The translations under genes and the position numbers were made by a program. The notes beneath the pieces are model-generated. The model searched no databases and was not told where the DNA came from. It worked only from the letters and a program-made list of their open reading frames with translations. From positions 62,001 through 126,000 of the forward strand of contig BDIU01000196.1 of NCBI GenBank assembly GCA_002118135.1: DNA of 64,000 nucleotides. Direction: 5' to 3'. The DNA comes from Trebouxia sp. TZW2008. Taxonomy: Eukaryota > Chlorophyta > Trebouxiophyceae > Trebouxiales > Trebouxiaceae. This document shows, piece after piece, positions 36,080 through 47,815 of the stretch (within the stretch, counting starts at the first letter, position 1; every line of letters begins with the position of its first letter).

Positions 36080-36678
36080 TGGTAGTCAGAATCTTGGTGT
36101 AAGAAGTAGTGGCGCTCGACGGAGCTGTGCACGGCAGGCTAGGTGAACAGGATGATCTGATGGACTCTGTTTCAGTGGGGCTGTCTGAATGTTTGGTTCA
36201 CTTTGTCTGCTGTGTACATGTGCGGGCGACAGCTTGCACAACATTGACTGGTCCGTACCAGTAAACGAGAAATTCTGGAAGCTTTTGACCTTGTTTCAAC
36301 ACAATCTGAACGTGTGCATGCTGCCCAAAGGCCATTTGTAAGCAGGTGTGCGTGGCCGTGTGCACTCTATGCTAGAATTGCGCAACAAGGCGCAGCCGAA
36401 AGTCTGTGAAGCAATGCATCAAAATTGTAATTGCAATCAATACGCTGCGATCGTAAAAACGTTGCACTGGACTGCTTGAGTTTCGGTGGCATTTGCCGTA
36501 TTACGGAATTTGGAGCGTAGCTCCCGGCAGCTAGTAAGCGCACTGGCAAGTGTAGCTGGTGCCACGAGTGGAACAGACCAATTGGTCAAGCACGCTGCAC
36601 CTGCAGCAGTGCAACGCCATTTGCGTTGCTGGATTTTGCGTTTAGTGATATATTCTAGGGCCAAGTAGAAGGTCGGTC
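36080..36678. other. Intergenic, same-strand spacer
   Basis: About 0.6 kb between the dynamin-like stop and the ATG of the RING/R3H gene. It should hold a 3' UTR and a promoter. No further gene seen. Confidence 0.5.
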
Positions 36679-39600
36679 ATGTCACAACAGGCAACTGAAC
36701 AGCCTGCAAGTTCAGCTCCTCCTGCTCCTGGCGCGCTAGGAAGGTCTTCAGGAAGAGGGAGAGGCCGATCACGAGGCAGAGGTCGTGGCAGAGGCAGGTC
36801 TGGCAGGTCGTCAGATGCTGCTGGCTCCTCGTTTCCACGCTCTGATCAGACTGCACAGCTGGCTACGGGTGCAGCCTCTGCTGGTGAACAGCCTCCAGTG
36901 ACAGCCCCAATCCACACTCAGAACAACGCGGGGATCCAGTCAAATAGCAATACTGCAGCCGCCGTGGGTAGTCAGCAACAGCACTCTGAGCCTCAGTTTG
37001 GAAATGCACAGCAAGCAAGGCAGCAACACAATCGGCAAATATCACGGGGGCGTGGCAGGCACAGAAGGACAGGACAAAGGTCTGATGGCAGTCAGCTGCA
37101 TGCTGCACAACCTGTCAGTGGCATCACCAATTCTCAGACACAGCAGCTTTCAGACCAGGCTCAGGACCTGCCAGACTGTGTCATCTGCTGTGAACCATTA
37201 CAGGTAAGTCAAGGCAGATCCATCTCCATAGCGTGTCTGCCAGCATGCTTGGCTTGATGGAGTGTTGTTATGAGGCTCCCTTGTCCATCGCAGGTGGTGT
37301 CCATTGGCAGCTGCAACCATAAGGCAGTTTGCGCAAGGTGCAGCCTGCGGCTGATCATGCTGTACAAAGATACAAGATGTCCGCTGTGCAAGACAGACCT
37401 GAAACAGGTCAGTCTTGACTGTAAGCTGGAGATCCTCTATCTGGCTGAGTTGCTGCTGTCCGGCACAATGCTGAAACTTGGCACTGCAATGTGCATCTAG
37501 CAGCTCTGATAGCTCTACTCACGCAGTTGCAAATGCTGTATCTGTCTGGCAAAGCTGCCAGAGACAATCTGCTGCTATATCGCTCTTGACGCTGAGGCCT
37601 TGATATCCTGAAGCTGTACCTTTCATCCTTGTCATGGGTGCTGCTGCTTTGCCTGTCAGTTTGCCTGGGCATGTGCAAGGGATGCAGTGGCTCAGTCCAC
37701 CCATTAGGCTGCCAAGCCTCAGTGTCTCATTCAGATTTGCTGCACAGGCTTCAAGTGATGTTGTCTTTGATGACTGCGCAGGGACAGCATGCTGCACCAC
37801 TCATGGCGCCATGATTTGCAATGCATGAACTGTTTTCTTGCTTGCTTGCAGGTGGTCATGACTCAATGGACAGACCCAGAGCCAGCTGACTGGTCACAGC
37901 ATGCAAGCAGGCTACACCAGCTCTGGCACAACCAGAAGTGGTCCAACAGCATCTATATTGATGACAGGCAGACTCAGGCTTCTGACCAGCAGACTTCAGC
38001 CCCCTACACTGCTCTGCACAGCCGCCTGCAGCACATTGCAGCAAGGGCTTGCGGGATTTGTGACCCTGACGGCCACCGCTCATTCCCATCCAATGCAGCT
38101 TTGATGAAGCATGTGACCAAGCAGCACGGCCTGCACATGTGTGCTGTCTGTCTAAATGTAAGTTGTCCTTGCACTGCGAATTTGTGCATGCCCCACATTT
38201 CACTGATCATGGTGACATGGTCATCATGAGCTCGTTTGCCTGTCATGTCGCAAAGACCATCTCTATGCTGACTGGAAGTATGATCTGCATGTTGACTCAT
38301 GCAGCAACAAATGTCAGCTGTTGCAAGCTTATGCCTGATCTGACACCAGAACTGCTTGTGCCTACAGAAGGTGGGTACTCAAGCTCCCTTACTTTGTGTC
38401 AAATCTGTGACACATATCATCAGCACAGGCAATGCATACATGCTTGAGGATACTCTACGCTATGAGCTCAAAGTCAACCAAGCATGGGCCAAGCATCTTG
38501 AAAGAGCCAGCTTTGGACTCCATGTGCTATTCAGGCGCAGCGGTCTTTCCCACTGGAGCTGCCACTTTTCAGCAGTCACAAGGAGCTGCAAGCCCATCTG
38601 GCCTCAGCCCACTCCTTCTGCAGCTTCTGCAAGATCCACTTCTTTGGAGGCGAGGAGCTGTGGCTGCATGTGCATGACCACCACTTCACCTGCCAGCTGT
38701 GCCAGCGCCATGGGACACACTCACACTTTGCCACTGCTGAGGACTTGACTGAGCACCTCAGGTGAATGCCACTCTAGTCCTTTGTTTGCGACTGTGTCAT
38801 CTGGTTACTTTTAGTTTGCAAAAACACTTCGCTGAGCACCTCAAGTTGGCGTCATTTTAATCACTTGTGGTTTGCCGTCATTGTGGGCTTGCATGAGTAT
38901 AGCAGCTCAAAACTGCTAGCAGCTCAAAAGTGGTAGCAGCTCAAAACTGTTGTGCCCACATGACCATTTGATTTATGTTCCTTGACTTGTAGACCCTGCT
39001 TCTGGCAAACAGCACAAGTTGGCCATCATGCGACCTCAACTATGCTGTTAGTGCCTTGATGTTGATGATGATTATGTGTATGCATTTGGACTGCTGGATA
39101 GATGCAGCTGAGGACATCATTTTGTGGGTGATCTCAGTCTGCTCATGGCCTTCAACAGCTGAAAAGAGCCTGCTGTGCACAATTAACGTTGAAGCATGCT
39201 CGCAGGCAGGACCACTTCCTGTGCGTTGAGGAAGAATGCCATGACTGCTTTGTGGCATTTGATACCCTGCAGCAGCTGCAAGAGCACCACCGCCACTTTC
39301 ACAGCCACAGCATGCCTAGATGGGACCCCTCCAGAGCCCGCCACGTTCCCCTCTCAGAAATCTTCCCTGCCCTGGCGGTCACTCATGATAGGTATGTGGT
39401 GTCACTACACTCTCTGCTACAGTGCATTTTGGCGTTGTGAGCGATGGATGCATTTGCGCACATTCATAACGATTAACGCTGTCAGTACACTGCCTGCCAG
39501 AAGCGCCTCTTTGAAACGTGTTTCATAGTTTGTGTATTGGGCAGTCTTGGAAAGCCATGAACCAGATTGATGCAGCTCACCAATGTCAATACCATTGCTT

Positions 39601-42600
39601 GCGTGCAAAGGACCATTGCAGCTGACTTTTGGACAACTAGGCAATCTGCTTCTGTGTTTTTCGCACAGTCTTGAGACTGTGTATGCACTTTTGATCAAGC
39701 TGGTTTGATAGCTGTTCTTCTTGCAAATGAGTATTTCTTCAATGCTTCCAAGCTTTCATTGCTTGCATGCTATCAGCACGCTGTGCCCTGGCAGCTGCAT
39801 TCCAGTCAGGCAGTAATGCAATGACGTGCTGCATTGAGCGCTGTGCATGGTTAAATCCTGTCAGATGGCTCAGGCATGCTTCTTGTCCTGTCCACAAAAA
39901 TGTCCGCTCCTCTGCGTAGGCCCAGAGGCCCTGCAGCACGGCGGGGCAGGCTAGGCAGGGGTAGGGGGCCAGGCAGGGGTGACCGTCAGGCTGGTGCAGA
40001 TGGCATCCCATCCGATTCAGAAAATGAATGCTCGAGTGCTGTCCCACAAGAGCTTGCCAGACAAGAGGAAGGTCAGACTTCCTTATTTCCAATGTTGGCG
40101 CCAGAGTGTAGCTTTGTTGTCGGCGTGCTGCTTTTGATCATGCTCTGGCAGCAATCTTGTTCAGAGCTTCAACGCCCTGTATCAAGCAAGTGGATTGGGA
40201 CCCCGCTATCAAACCAGCTGCAAGCACTTGATGGTCAAGCTGCAAATCACAATATGTAGCAGATTGCTCCATTTGCATGCATGCAAAGCGTGAAAGGTCC
40301 TGCAACCAGATGTCACAGGTGCTCAGCCTGCTACAGATTCTTTTGGCTTGCCAAGCGTAATCGCACCGCATAGCAGCTTGCACTCTGAGCTGGATGATTG
40401 CCACTAATGTTGTTGATCGACAGGGTGGCTGCACACACGCGTCACACAGTCAGCTGATGCTGACCCTCGAGCTGTGAAAACAAAGCCAGGTAGAGGGAAC
40501 CAGCACAAAGTATTGACTGATTGCATTACAGGTGGCATGACAATGATTGATGATGACTTTCCACCCATGGCTGGTCAAGCCCCTCAGTACTCTAGGGCTG
40601 CAGCCCTGCAGCAAGAGCCCCGACAGCAGCAGGAGGCCTTCCCTGACCTCCCCTCAGCATCTGCACCTGTCAGCACCCATGCTGATGGGCTCAGGCAGCC
40701 TCGCACCAGAAAGTAAGCAAAAGAGCACACTCTTTCTGTCTACAATGCAATCAGCTTGCTAAAAGTCAATGCAACAATGGGAGTCTGTCTGCTCTGGCAC
40801 TCTGATTTTGCTGATCATTCTGTTTGCATCAAGTAAGGCATCAAGTTAGGCATGACAAGTGTTTGTTTTTGGTGTGATGGGCACTTTGCCCCACACAGAA
40901 GGGTGTTGTTCAATTGCAGATCTGAATGCTGGATTAAAGTAGGAACACAAGGGTGTTGCTGATGCACATAATAAACAGAGCCATCTGCGCAGCAGTGTCA
41001 CACAAATTACAGAAAGCACATACGATGTGACATCACACTTGAATGCCTCCTGCAGCAGAAGATTCAAAGAGTTGCAAGAGGCAGCAGCCGTCATCGTGTT
41101 GTACTCATTTCACGTCACAATTTGGCAGCATTCTCTTTTGCTGATCCGTTTTTCGTTTTGCTGGCACAGGGATGCAAAGCCACTGGTGAAGGTGACAGTC
41201 AAGTGCCCATGTGGCAGGAGGCAGAGTCATCAGGTGGTGCAGGATGGGCAGCACCCAGCGGCCCTGCCCTGTGATGCATCCTGTGTGTCAGCTGGCAGGC
41301 AGCAGCAGCTGGCAGGGGCCTTTGGGGTTGCAGACCCTGCCCACCATGTGACCTCTTTTGATAGGAACAGGTCAGCAGTCCAGCTCTGGCTTAGACCTGT
41401 TTACTGCCCTGTGCTACTGGAGCAAAGCACATGCTTGCTGGCATATCATTTGAGGTTTGAGGCCTGTTTACGTACCTATTACACACTGTTGTGCAAGCTT
41501 TGCATCATGCGCATGTGTGGTGCACACAACTTTCTGAGCAATAGCTGTTCATGCTGCCTGCGGCTTTGCAGCAACGAGTCACAGGTGCCGCGATCGTCAG
41601 CATACATGCAATGTCAACACGTCTGTTATACAAAGCACAGACTTGGCCACAATTGTACGCCCGGTCAGCAACATAGCTTTTAACACCATAGTCAATCGAT
41701 ACCTGCAGGACGCCAACCTACAGCTCTCTACTGCTGACCTATGCCTGGTCCAACAAAGACTGGGTTCAGACCTTGGAGCGCCAGCTGGCAGCTTTCCTAA
41801 CAGCACAAGGCAGCAAAAGGCACAGCCTGCCACCCATGCCCCGCCCACAGAGGGAGGTTGTGCACCACCTGGCAGAGCAGTATGGTCTGGCCAGCTCCAG
41901 CTACAAGCAGGAGCCCCTGCGCTATGTGGAGCTCTTCAAGCTGCCTGCCTCGTCTATCCCTAACAAGTAAGCGCTGCTGATTGCATCTGTTACAATAGTG
42001 GTCCTGGGATGATTTTTGGGAGAGAGGCTTGCATGATGATATGATGGCATGAATATTTCCTGGCCTCAATTGTTTAGGCAGATAGGCATTGCATCTTGCT
42101 GGTTGCGTGTCAAAAGCTTGACTGTTTTGGCATCTGTTATTTGCCCATAAGTGTTTTCCAGAAGCAGCTTGGTTTAGGCTCCTGTGCAGGCAAAGGCTAG
42201 CTCTGCTCATATTGTGTTGAATGTCTGCCTTTCGCATTCTCACAAGGTCGCTGAATGTGACTCATTGCTTGACATCATTTGGGTGTGCAGGCTGCTGTCA
42301 GAGATTGTGAGGACAATGACCTTGGAGGACATCACCAACATGGCTAAGGCAGTGCAGGGCCACCCTCTTAAGCTCACTGACCTCTCCAAGGTTTGCTCCC
42401 TTTCGCCTGCTGTACTGATTGCACAGTCACGGGTTGAGATGTCAATTTGACATCTAGAGTTCAGGGTTTGCTGCAAGCAGGGCCAACTGTATTACCAGTG
42501 CCACCCTGGTTACTGGTCAGATATGCATTGTAGTCATGCAGCATTGCATCTGTCAGCGACTGTGCCTGTTTGCGTCAACATGCATGATACGTTGTCATCT

Positions 42601-44161
42601 CCTTAGGTCATCCATCAGACAGCTGCTTGGAGATAGAATCTGCTGCACATAGGTACATATAATTATTTGTGTAGATTGTGTCCTCGCAGCCTTTTTGAGG
42701 TATCACAATATGACATGATATTGTGGCCCTTGTGACTCAAGCTTGTGTGTACAGGATGTGGATGTGCAGTGGTTTATGAGGCAGTGGGAGGGACAGTACA
42801 GCATCCAGTGGCAGTCTGCCCAGGAAGTCATCGTGCGCTTTGCCTCAGCACAAGCCCTCAAGGAGGCCCTCACTGCCCTGGGGGGCGGCATCAGGGGGGT
42901 CTTCAGGGTGGACAGAGGGTATACAACAAATTTCTATATTCCCACAGCATTAGAGCAGACTGTCTGCGTGACACTGAGAGCAGCTCAAAGCTCAAATGAT
43001 TGCTCTGAGCAGCAAAGCATTCGGCAAGAGTACCAACTGCATCAGTGCGCGATGCATGCAATCTGAAATGCACTGCTGGCAGAGCGAGGGGCACAGGATT
43101 GATGCCTTGTCACTGTACCCAAAGCTGCAGATGTTAAAGCCAGTCAGTGAGCCAATGTTTGGCACTGCAGGGTGTCATCAGCAAGCTTGCAGGGGTCTGT
43201 GCCTGGCCAAGCCTTTGCTACCCCCTCAGCTCCCCCTGCCAGGCCTGCTGCACATAGTTCACACCAGCAGCCTGCCTCACAAGCGGCCAGCTCGAGTGAC
43301 TGGCAGACGGTCAAGGCCTCAGGCAGCAGGCCAAAGGGCAGAGGGCAAGAGGCAGAACGCAGATCTGCCCTCCAGGGCAGGGCAGTCCCAGCTTATGCCT
43401 CTGCCAGTCCCTTGGACTTCCAAGAGCCCTGGAAGGATGAGCCAGGATCATCCAGCGCTGGCAAGCAGCAGCGCAAGCAGCTGCCAGTTGCGATGCCAGC
43501 AGTGTCAGAAGATGATCTGCCAGAGGATTGGGAGGAGGCTGCCTCAGCCGCTGACAGTGATGCGATGAGCGCTGAGCGCATTGAGCAGGACGCACTGCAG
43601 CAGCCACTGGATCAAGTAGCAAATGATACAGCAGTGAGGAGTTCTGCAGAAGCTGCTGAGGAGGCTACATCACCTCATGCTTCAGCTGCTGACATCGCAG
43701 CAGTATCTGATGACCCAGTAGCACTAGAGCCTCTGGCAACAGACACATCATTGACTGAAGGCTCAGCTGAAGACAACACAGCAGCTGCTGAGCAATTGAC
43801 AGCTGAAGCCCCAGTACAGCCTGAAGCACACCCTGCAATTGGAGATGCGGCTGAGGCTACAGCCAACCATAGGCAGCTCACATCATCCCCCCCTGAGACT
43901 GCTGCTGCTGCCAATGCTGATGCCAATGCTGCTGCTGATGCCAATGCTGCTGCTGAAGCCAGTGACGCTGCTGATGCCAATGATGCTGCTTCTGCCGATG
44001 CTGCCCCAGCAGAGCAGCAAAATGGTGATCACAAAGCAGACCATTCAATAGCTGCATCCGCAGCTCATGAAGCAGATGCACCTTCAGCTGCTTCAACTCA
44101 GGCTCTTGAAGTTGACACTGCACCAGCAGACCAATCACAGCAGTTTCAGAAGAAGAAGTAG
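36679..44161 (+). CDS. ZNF598/HEL2-like RING ligase fused to an NFX1-type R3H tail
   Basis: Thirteen exons close in phase to 1156 residues: 36679-37203, 37294-37407, 37852-38157, 38535-38761, 39206-39391, 39920-40071, 40424-40489, 40532-40712, 41170-41370, 41709-41966, 42291-42390, 42755-42918, 43171-44161. Order: Arg/Gly-rich start; C3HC4 RING (CVIC, SCNHKAVCARC, CPLC) at about 166-210; a series of C2H2-type fingers (CGICDPDGHRSF, FCSFCKIHFFGGEELWLHVH, FTCQLCQRHGTHSH, CVEEECHDCFVAF) as in ZNF598/HEL2, the E3 ligase that marks collided ribosomes; RG-rich linker; DDDFPPM; then KCPCGRRQ, LPCDASC, LAGAFGVADP, and an R3H domain (REVVHHLAEQYGLASSSY) as at the end of NFX1 proteins; then an RRM-like segment and a long Ala/Glu tail. 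The two halves meet at the 40712/41170 junction (phase 2). The tail has a twin at 46456-47523. Confidence 0.88.
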
Positions 44162-44334
44162 CATCAGCAAGTAGTAAGGATGATGGTGCTGCAGTTAGTG
44201 TTGCGCCAGCACAGCAGCCTCAGGCTCATACAGCCTCACCAGCCTCACATGCAGAGGCCAGTGTCAGGCATGAGAAGTATTTGCCTGATGATCAAGTGGT
44301 GCCGACAGCTGCTCAGCATGATGTGCTCTCTTGA
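44150..44334 (+). other. Open frame continuing past the R3H gene stop in another frame
   Basis: Just before the stop at 44159, a different frame reads on for about 60 codons with the same Ala/Ser/Glu-rich style (EEEVASASSKDDGAAV, then APAQQPQAHTASPASHAEAS) and stops at 44334. This suggests a recent frameshift, an unmodelled intron or recoding near the GAAGAAGAAG run. Confidence 0.6.
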
Positions 44335-45318
44335 GCTGAATATCCACTTGAGTTCATGACTGCTCCAGCAATCGCATTTGTGCCTTGCAATGGTGGAAGC
44401 ATCAGTGGTACTCCGCTAGACGAGTTGACGATGGGCCCTGTCAGGCACAGCAACGACATGATTGGTGTGCGGATGGACAGTGGCTGAGAATAGCAGCAGC
44501 ATCCTGCTGCAAGTGGCGCTATGCCAGAGAGGGAGGCATTGATGGCATGTTGACGATAGACATGGGAAATGGATGACTCGGCTGTGAGTGACCTTGCCAG
44601 GGCATCGCAAGGCATGCTTGTAACCAATGCACGTTGACCTATCCGCACAGACCTTTTCAGCAGTGTAACAGCAAAGCAGCTTGCTCTACAGGTAGTAGCA
44701 TAGGGTGCAATATCTAGTAGGTTCACCTCAAGTCACTGATAGGCAAGTCGTGGAGTGAGTGTGCATTGGTTTACAGTGCGTGTCCAAGTGTGAGATCTAC
44801 TCCTGTCTTGACCTGTGCCACCTGATTGGCAAACACAGTAGACCACCTACAGTCAGCTCATGTTGCTGCAAACGTGCGCAGGACCACACTCCTTGAATGC
44901 TAAATCACAGGGTGCTGCTCTGCATAGTTGACATGTGCCATGCATAGAGCCAACGTTGGTTGTGACAGACCGCTTGCCCAGGTCAAACAACCACATCTCG
45001 TGTGCTGCTACTGGACGTCCATCTGCTACTGGTTGACCTTGCTGCATGCACAATACTGCCTGCAACGCTACATTTGCAGATTGCACTTCTGATGCATCTG
45101 AGCAGTGACCAATAGATGACTTCAACAGGTAGTGAAGGTAGCCAGCCACTGCTGTGGACAGACAATGCTTGTGAGCCTGATTGATGACGTCTAGCATCAA
45201 GTCATTATCATTGCCACTGTTTGTAATCACTAGATGACAACAACATAATTGATGGCATTACATTATGTTTCTGCAAGACTTCTGCAATGCTGTGCTGTCC
45301 TGTCTGTGCAAAACTTTG
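44335..45318. other. No gene assigned
   Basis: Nearly 1 kb between genes. A minus-strand frame of about 125 codons at 44853-45230 has no ATG at its start, no domain and no splice partners; it may be a decayed exon. Confidence 0.4.
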
Positions 45319-45909
45319 CTATTGTGCAGGAGCAGAACACATGTTGAGCGCCTTGTCAGCTTGGATGCGAAAGTAGGACCTGCCCATGTCTTGCAAGATG
45401 TTTGAGTCATGACGCCAACAATGCGCTGGGGCTGAGTCTGTGGGGTCTTTGGCATTTCTGAGGTTCCGCTGCGGGTTCAGGGTGCCTGATGATGTGGACA
45501 ACTCATAGTGATACAACCTTGGACCAAGCATGCTGAAACCATAGAGGCATGGCCAGCCAGACTCTGACTGCAAAGCTCGCAAGGTCTGTCTCATCAGCTG
45601 GTCTGCTGCCACTCTACTTCCAGGGTCGTCAATATGACTTGCTGACTTCACTTGAAGAATGAGTACTGGACTTTGCTCTCGTGCCACCAACAGAACAAAT
45701 TCACTTTCAGCTGAACTGCCTTGAGTTGGTTTTACGCGGTGCGGCACAACATTCCAGCCCGCCTCCCAAGGAAAATAAAAGTCCAGAAGAGCATTGAAGG
45801 GTCCATACAACTCGCTTTCGTCAGAGGACTCCCAGTCCACCGCGTCAAAAAGCGCTATAAGCTTCGATGGCCACGGCAGTGCCATGCGACTGCGCTGCTT
45901 AGCTGTCAT
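45319..45909 (-). CDS. PD-(D/E)XK nuclease-like domain protein, catalytic residue altered
   Basis: Single exon, 196 residues from the ATG at 45909. The pattern SEFVLLVAREQSPVLILQVK followed by an acid-rich loop, VAADQLMRQTLRAL, PCLYGFSMLGPRLYHYEL and a final segment ending RSYFRIQ fits the restriction-endonuclease-like proteins found in many copies in fungi and algae, often of unknown role. The motif that is normally E-x-K reads Q-V-K, so nuclease activity is doubtful. The assignment is by fold pattern only. It diverges from whatever is transcribed to the right. Confidence 0.6.
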   Translation of the reverse strand: MTAKQRSRMALPWPSKLIALFDAVDWESSDESELYGPFNALLDFYFPWEAGWNVVPHRVKPTQGSSAESEFVLLVAREQSPVLILQVKSASHIDDPGSRVAADQLMRQTLRALQSESGWPCLYGFSMLGPRLYHYELSTSSGTLNPQRNLRNAKDPTDSAPAHCWRHDSNILQDMGRSYFRIQADKALNMCSAPAQ

Positions 45910-46455
45910 GCCCAACACATCCGCACTGGAGGGTCTTGCAATGCACGCCTCCCCGTCGGCCGCATCAAACGGCCCGAGACTTTATGTCGTCGTGCAGAAA
46001 GTGCCATGACAGCTGCTTTGACACGACCAGTATCCGAGAAATGTGAAGCTCAGCAGACACAGACAGAGCAGCCGACCGCGAGTGCTTGTGTGCCTCGTGC
46101 GGGAGAGCTGTGCTTGTGGATTGTGTGCGCTTTGTGGCTCAGCATTTTTACTCAGCAGCATTTCGCGTCGCTATGCCCAGCTGCTCACCCTGTCATGTGC
46201 ATGCTTGCATGATCAGCTGCTAGGTGAGTGGTGCTGTTGTTGCACATGGCTTTCATCCTGTGCTGTTGACTTGGTCATTTGCTTAGATGCTGTCCTTTTG
46301 CAGGATGCCCAATACACTGCTGCATAAAGACCGACGTACATCGCTGGCAAAGACAGGGCCTAAAATCATTTGCAGAGCAGCTCTGCATTTGAGCTGTCCT
46401 CTCGGCTTTGTTACAAACATCTGAGCCGGTGAGTCACTTTATGCTTTGCACTGCA
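45910..46455. other. Divergent region with one possible short plus-strand frame
   Basis: An ATG at 46006 opens a 68-codon frame with one hydrophobic segment (LCLWIVCALWLSIF), stopping at 46212. No domain and no clear splice partner, so I do not call it a gene. Confidence 0.25.
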
Positions 46456-46790
46456 GGTGGTCATCTGCATGCTTGCCGGGGTCAGTGCCCAGCCATCCCC
46501 CAGCTAACCCGTCAGGCGCCCCTGTCAGGCCTGCTGCATGCAGCTCAAACCATTCGCCTTCCTCACAAGCTGCCAGCTCCACTGACTGGCAGACAATGAA
46601 AGCCTCAGGCAGCAAAATCAAAGGGCAGAGGGCATGGGGCAGAAGCCGAAACTGCCCCTCAGGGCAGGGGAGTTCCAGCTTATGCCTCTGCCAGCCCCCT
46701 GGACCATAAGAACCCTAGAGGGATGAGTCAGAATCATCCAGCACTGGCAAGCAGCAGCACAAGAAGCTTTCAGTGCCCATTACTAGCTGT
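46456..46790 (+). pseudogene. Broken duplicate of the R3H gene's last exon, first part
   Basis: Matches 43165-43475 in order: acceptor region, PVRPAACSSNHSP, SQAASSTDWQTMKASGS (twin of SQAASSSDWQTVKASGS), a Lys/Gly-rich stretch and SSTGKQQHKK-like end. The frame is interrupted by stops and small indels. Confidence 0.85.
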
Positions 46791-46833
46791 TTGCACATGT
46801 TCTGTGCCCATTAGATACACATCGTACAAAGGC

Positions 46834-47096
46834 TTAAGGCTGCCGTGCAGGCATGACATCAGCTGTAGACACACCAGCTACTGCTGCGCCTGTCATTTGT
46901 TCATGTGAAGTGTGGGGGGCTGGCAGCTGATTCGCTCGTGCAAGGTCAGATGTAGGCCCCTGAATTACATCAGCTGAAGCTCCATCTGGTCCATGAGCTG
47001 CTGAAGCAGCTGTTAAATGTTCTGATGAGTACTCTGCCAAGTTGTCATCACGCTGCTGCTCTGCTGATGCAGCATTGGCGGCAGCAGCAGCAGCAT

Positions 47097-47153
<57 letters not shown>

Positions 47154-47523
47154 CAGCAGGAGACATTGCGGACTGGTCATGGTTGGCTACATCCTTAGCC
47201 ATGATTGCACCTGCAGACTCTGGTACAAGCCTTAGTGAAGCTTCTGCTGTCAATCTGTCATCAGCTGCTGTTGTGCTTTGAGCTGTCATGGGTCCATCAG
47301 TCAATGGTGAAAAGAATGCTGCCAGCGGCTCAAGCGATGCCAGGCCATCAGCCATTGCTGAGCTTTTAGTGTCTGCTGAAGCATGGGGTGCTGTGTGCCC
47401 TTCAGCTGCATCTACGGAGCTCTCTGCAACTGTACCGTCTGGTCCCAGATCCAATGGCTGCAGCAGAGCATCCTGCTCAATGCCCTCAGCACTGCCAGGC
47501 AAAGCAATGGTCTGTGTGAACAA
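46834..47523 (-). pseudogene. Inverted duplicate of the R3H gene's last exon, second part
   Basis: On the minus strand an open frame of 229 codons copies 43580-44140: IEQDALLQPLDLGPDGTV mirrors IEQDALQQPLDQVANDTAV, then PHASADTKSSAMADG, LASLEPLAAF, an Ala run, ASAEQQRDDN and ASAAHGPDGASA. It is in the opposite orientation to the first half at 46456-46790, so the duplicate was broken and inverted. The frame is still open but has lost its promoter and upstream exons, and its initiator position is arbitrary. Confidence 0.82.
47097..47157 (+). repeat. CAG trinucleotide expansion
   Basis: About 20 nearly pure CAG units encode the poly-Ala run (as GCT on the minus strand) of the inverted duplicate. 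The parent gene has imperfect Ala/Asp-rich repeats at the same place, so the expansion followed the duplication. Confidence 0.9.
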
Positions 47524-47696
47524 GAAGGTTGATAAGAGATCTCTAGAGTAGCATGCCTGCTAGAAACAGAAGTGCAACAGAAGAAGGTCCTAAGTTGAGC
47601 ACGCACCAGCAGATTAGCAGTATTACATCAACAGACTTGCCAATGGGATAATTTGGATGGCAGATACTCTGACAAAATACGGTGAGTTTGGCATCT

Positions 47697-47815
47697 AAGA
47701 AAAGAAAAGTCTACGCCGTTAGGCGTCATAACGGGAGCCTTTGTCTAAAGAGGCAGCCCGGGAGTGCTGCTTTCAAAGCAGCAGATTGACCTACGAGGGG
47801 TCGGCCCTTTCTCTT
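47697..47815 (+). ncRNA. Dispersed structured repeat, copy 2 (possible small RNA or SINE)
   Basis: Successive stem-loops can be read: ACGCC-GTTA-GGCGT; CGGGAGCCTTT paired with AAAGAGGCAGCCCG; GCTGCTT-TCA-AAGCAGC; and GACC-tacgag-GGGTC, followed by the T-rich CCCTTTCTCTTTT that resembles a Pol III stop. Copy 1 (25058-25150) keeps the first two blocks; a worn third copy starts near 54575 (CAGGCATCATAACATGAGCT). No known RNA family was recognised. Confidence 0.5.

Noticed and set aside
43311..44138. Minus-strand open frames under the Ala/Glu-rich tail of the R3H gene
   Set aside because: Shadows caused by GC-rich, stop-poor repeats; codon style fits the plus-strand frame.
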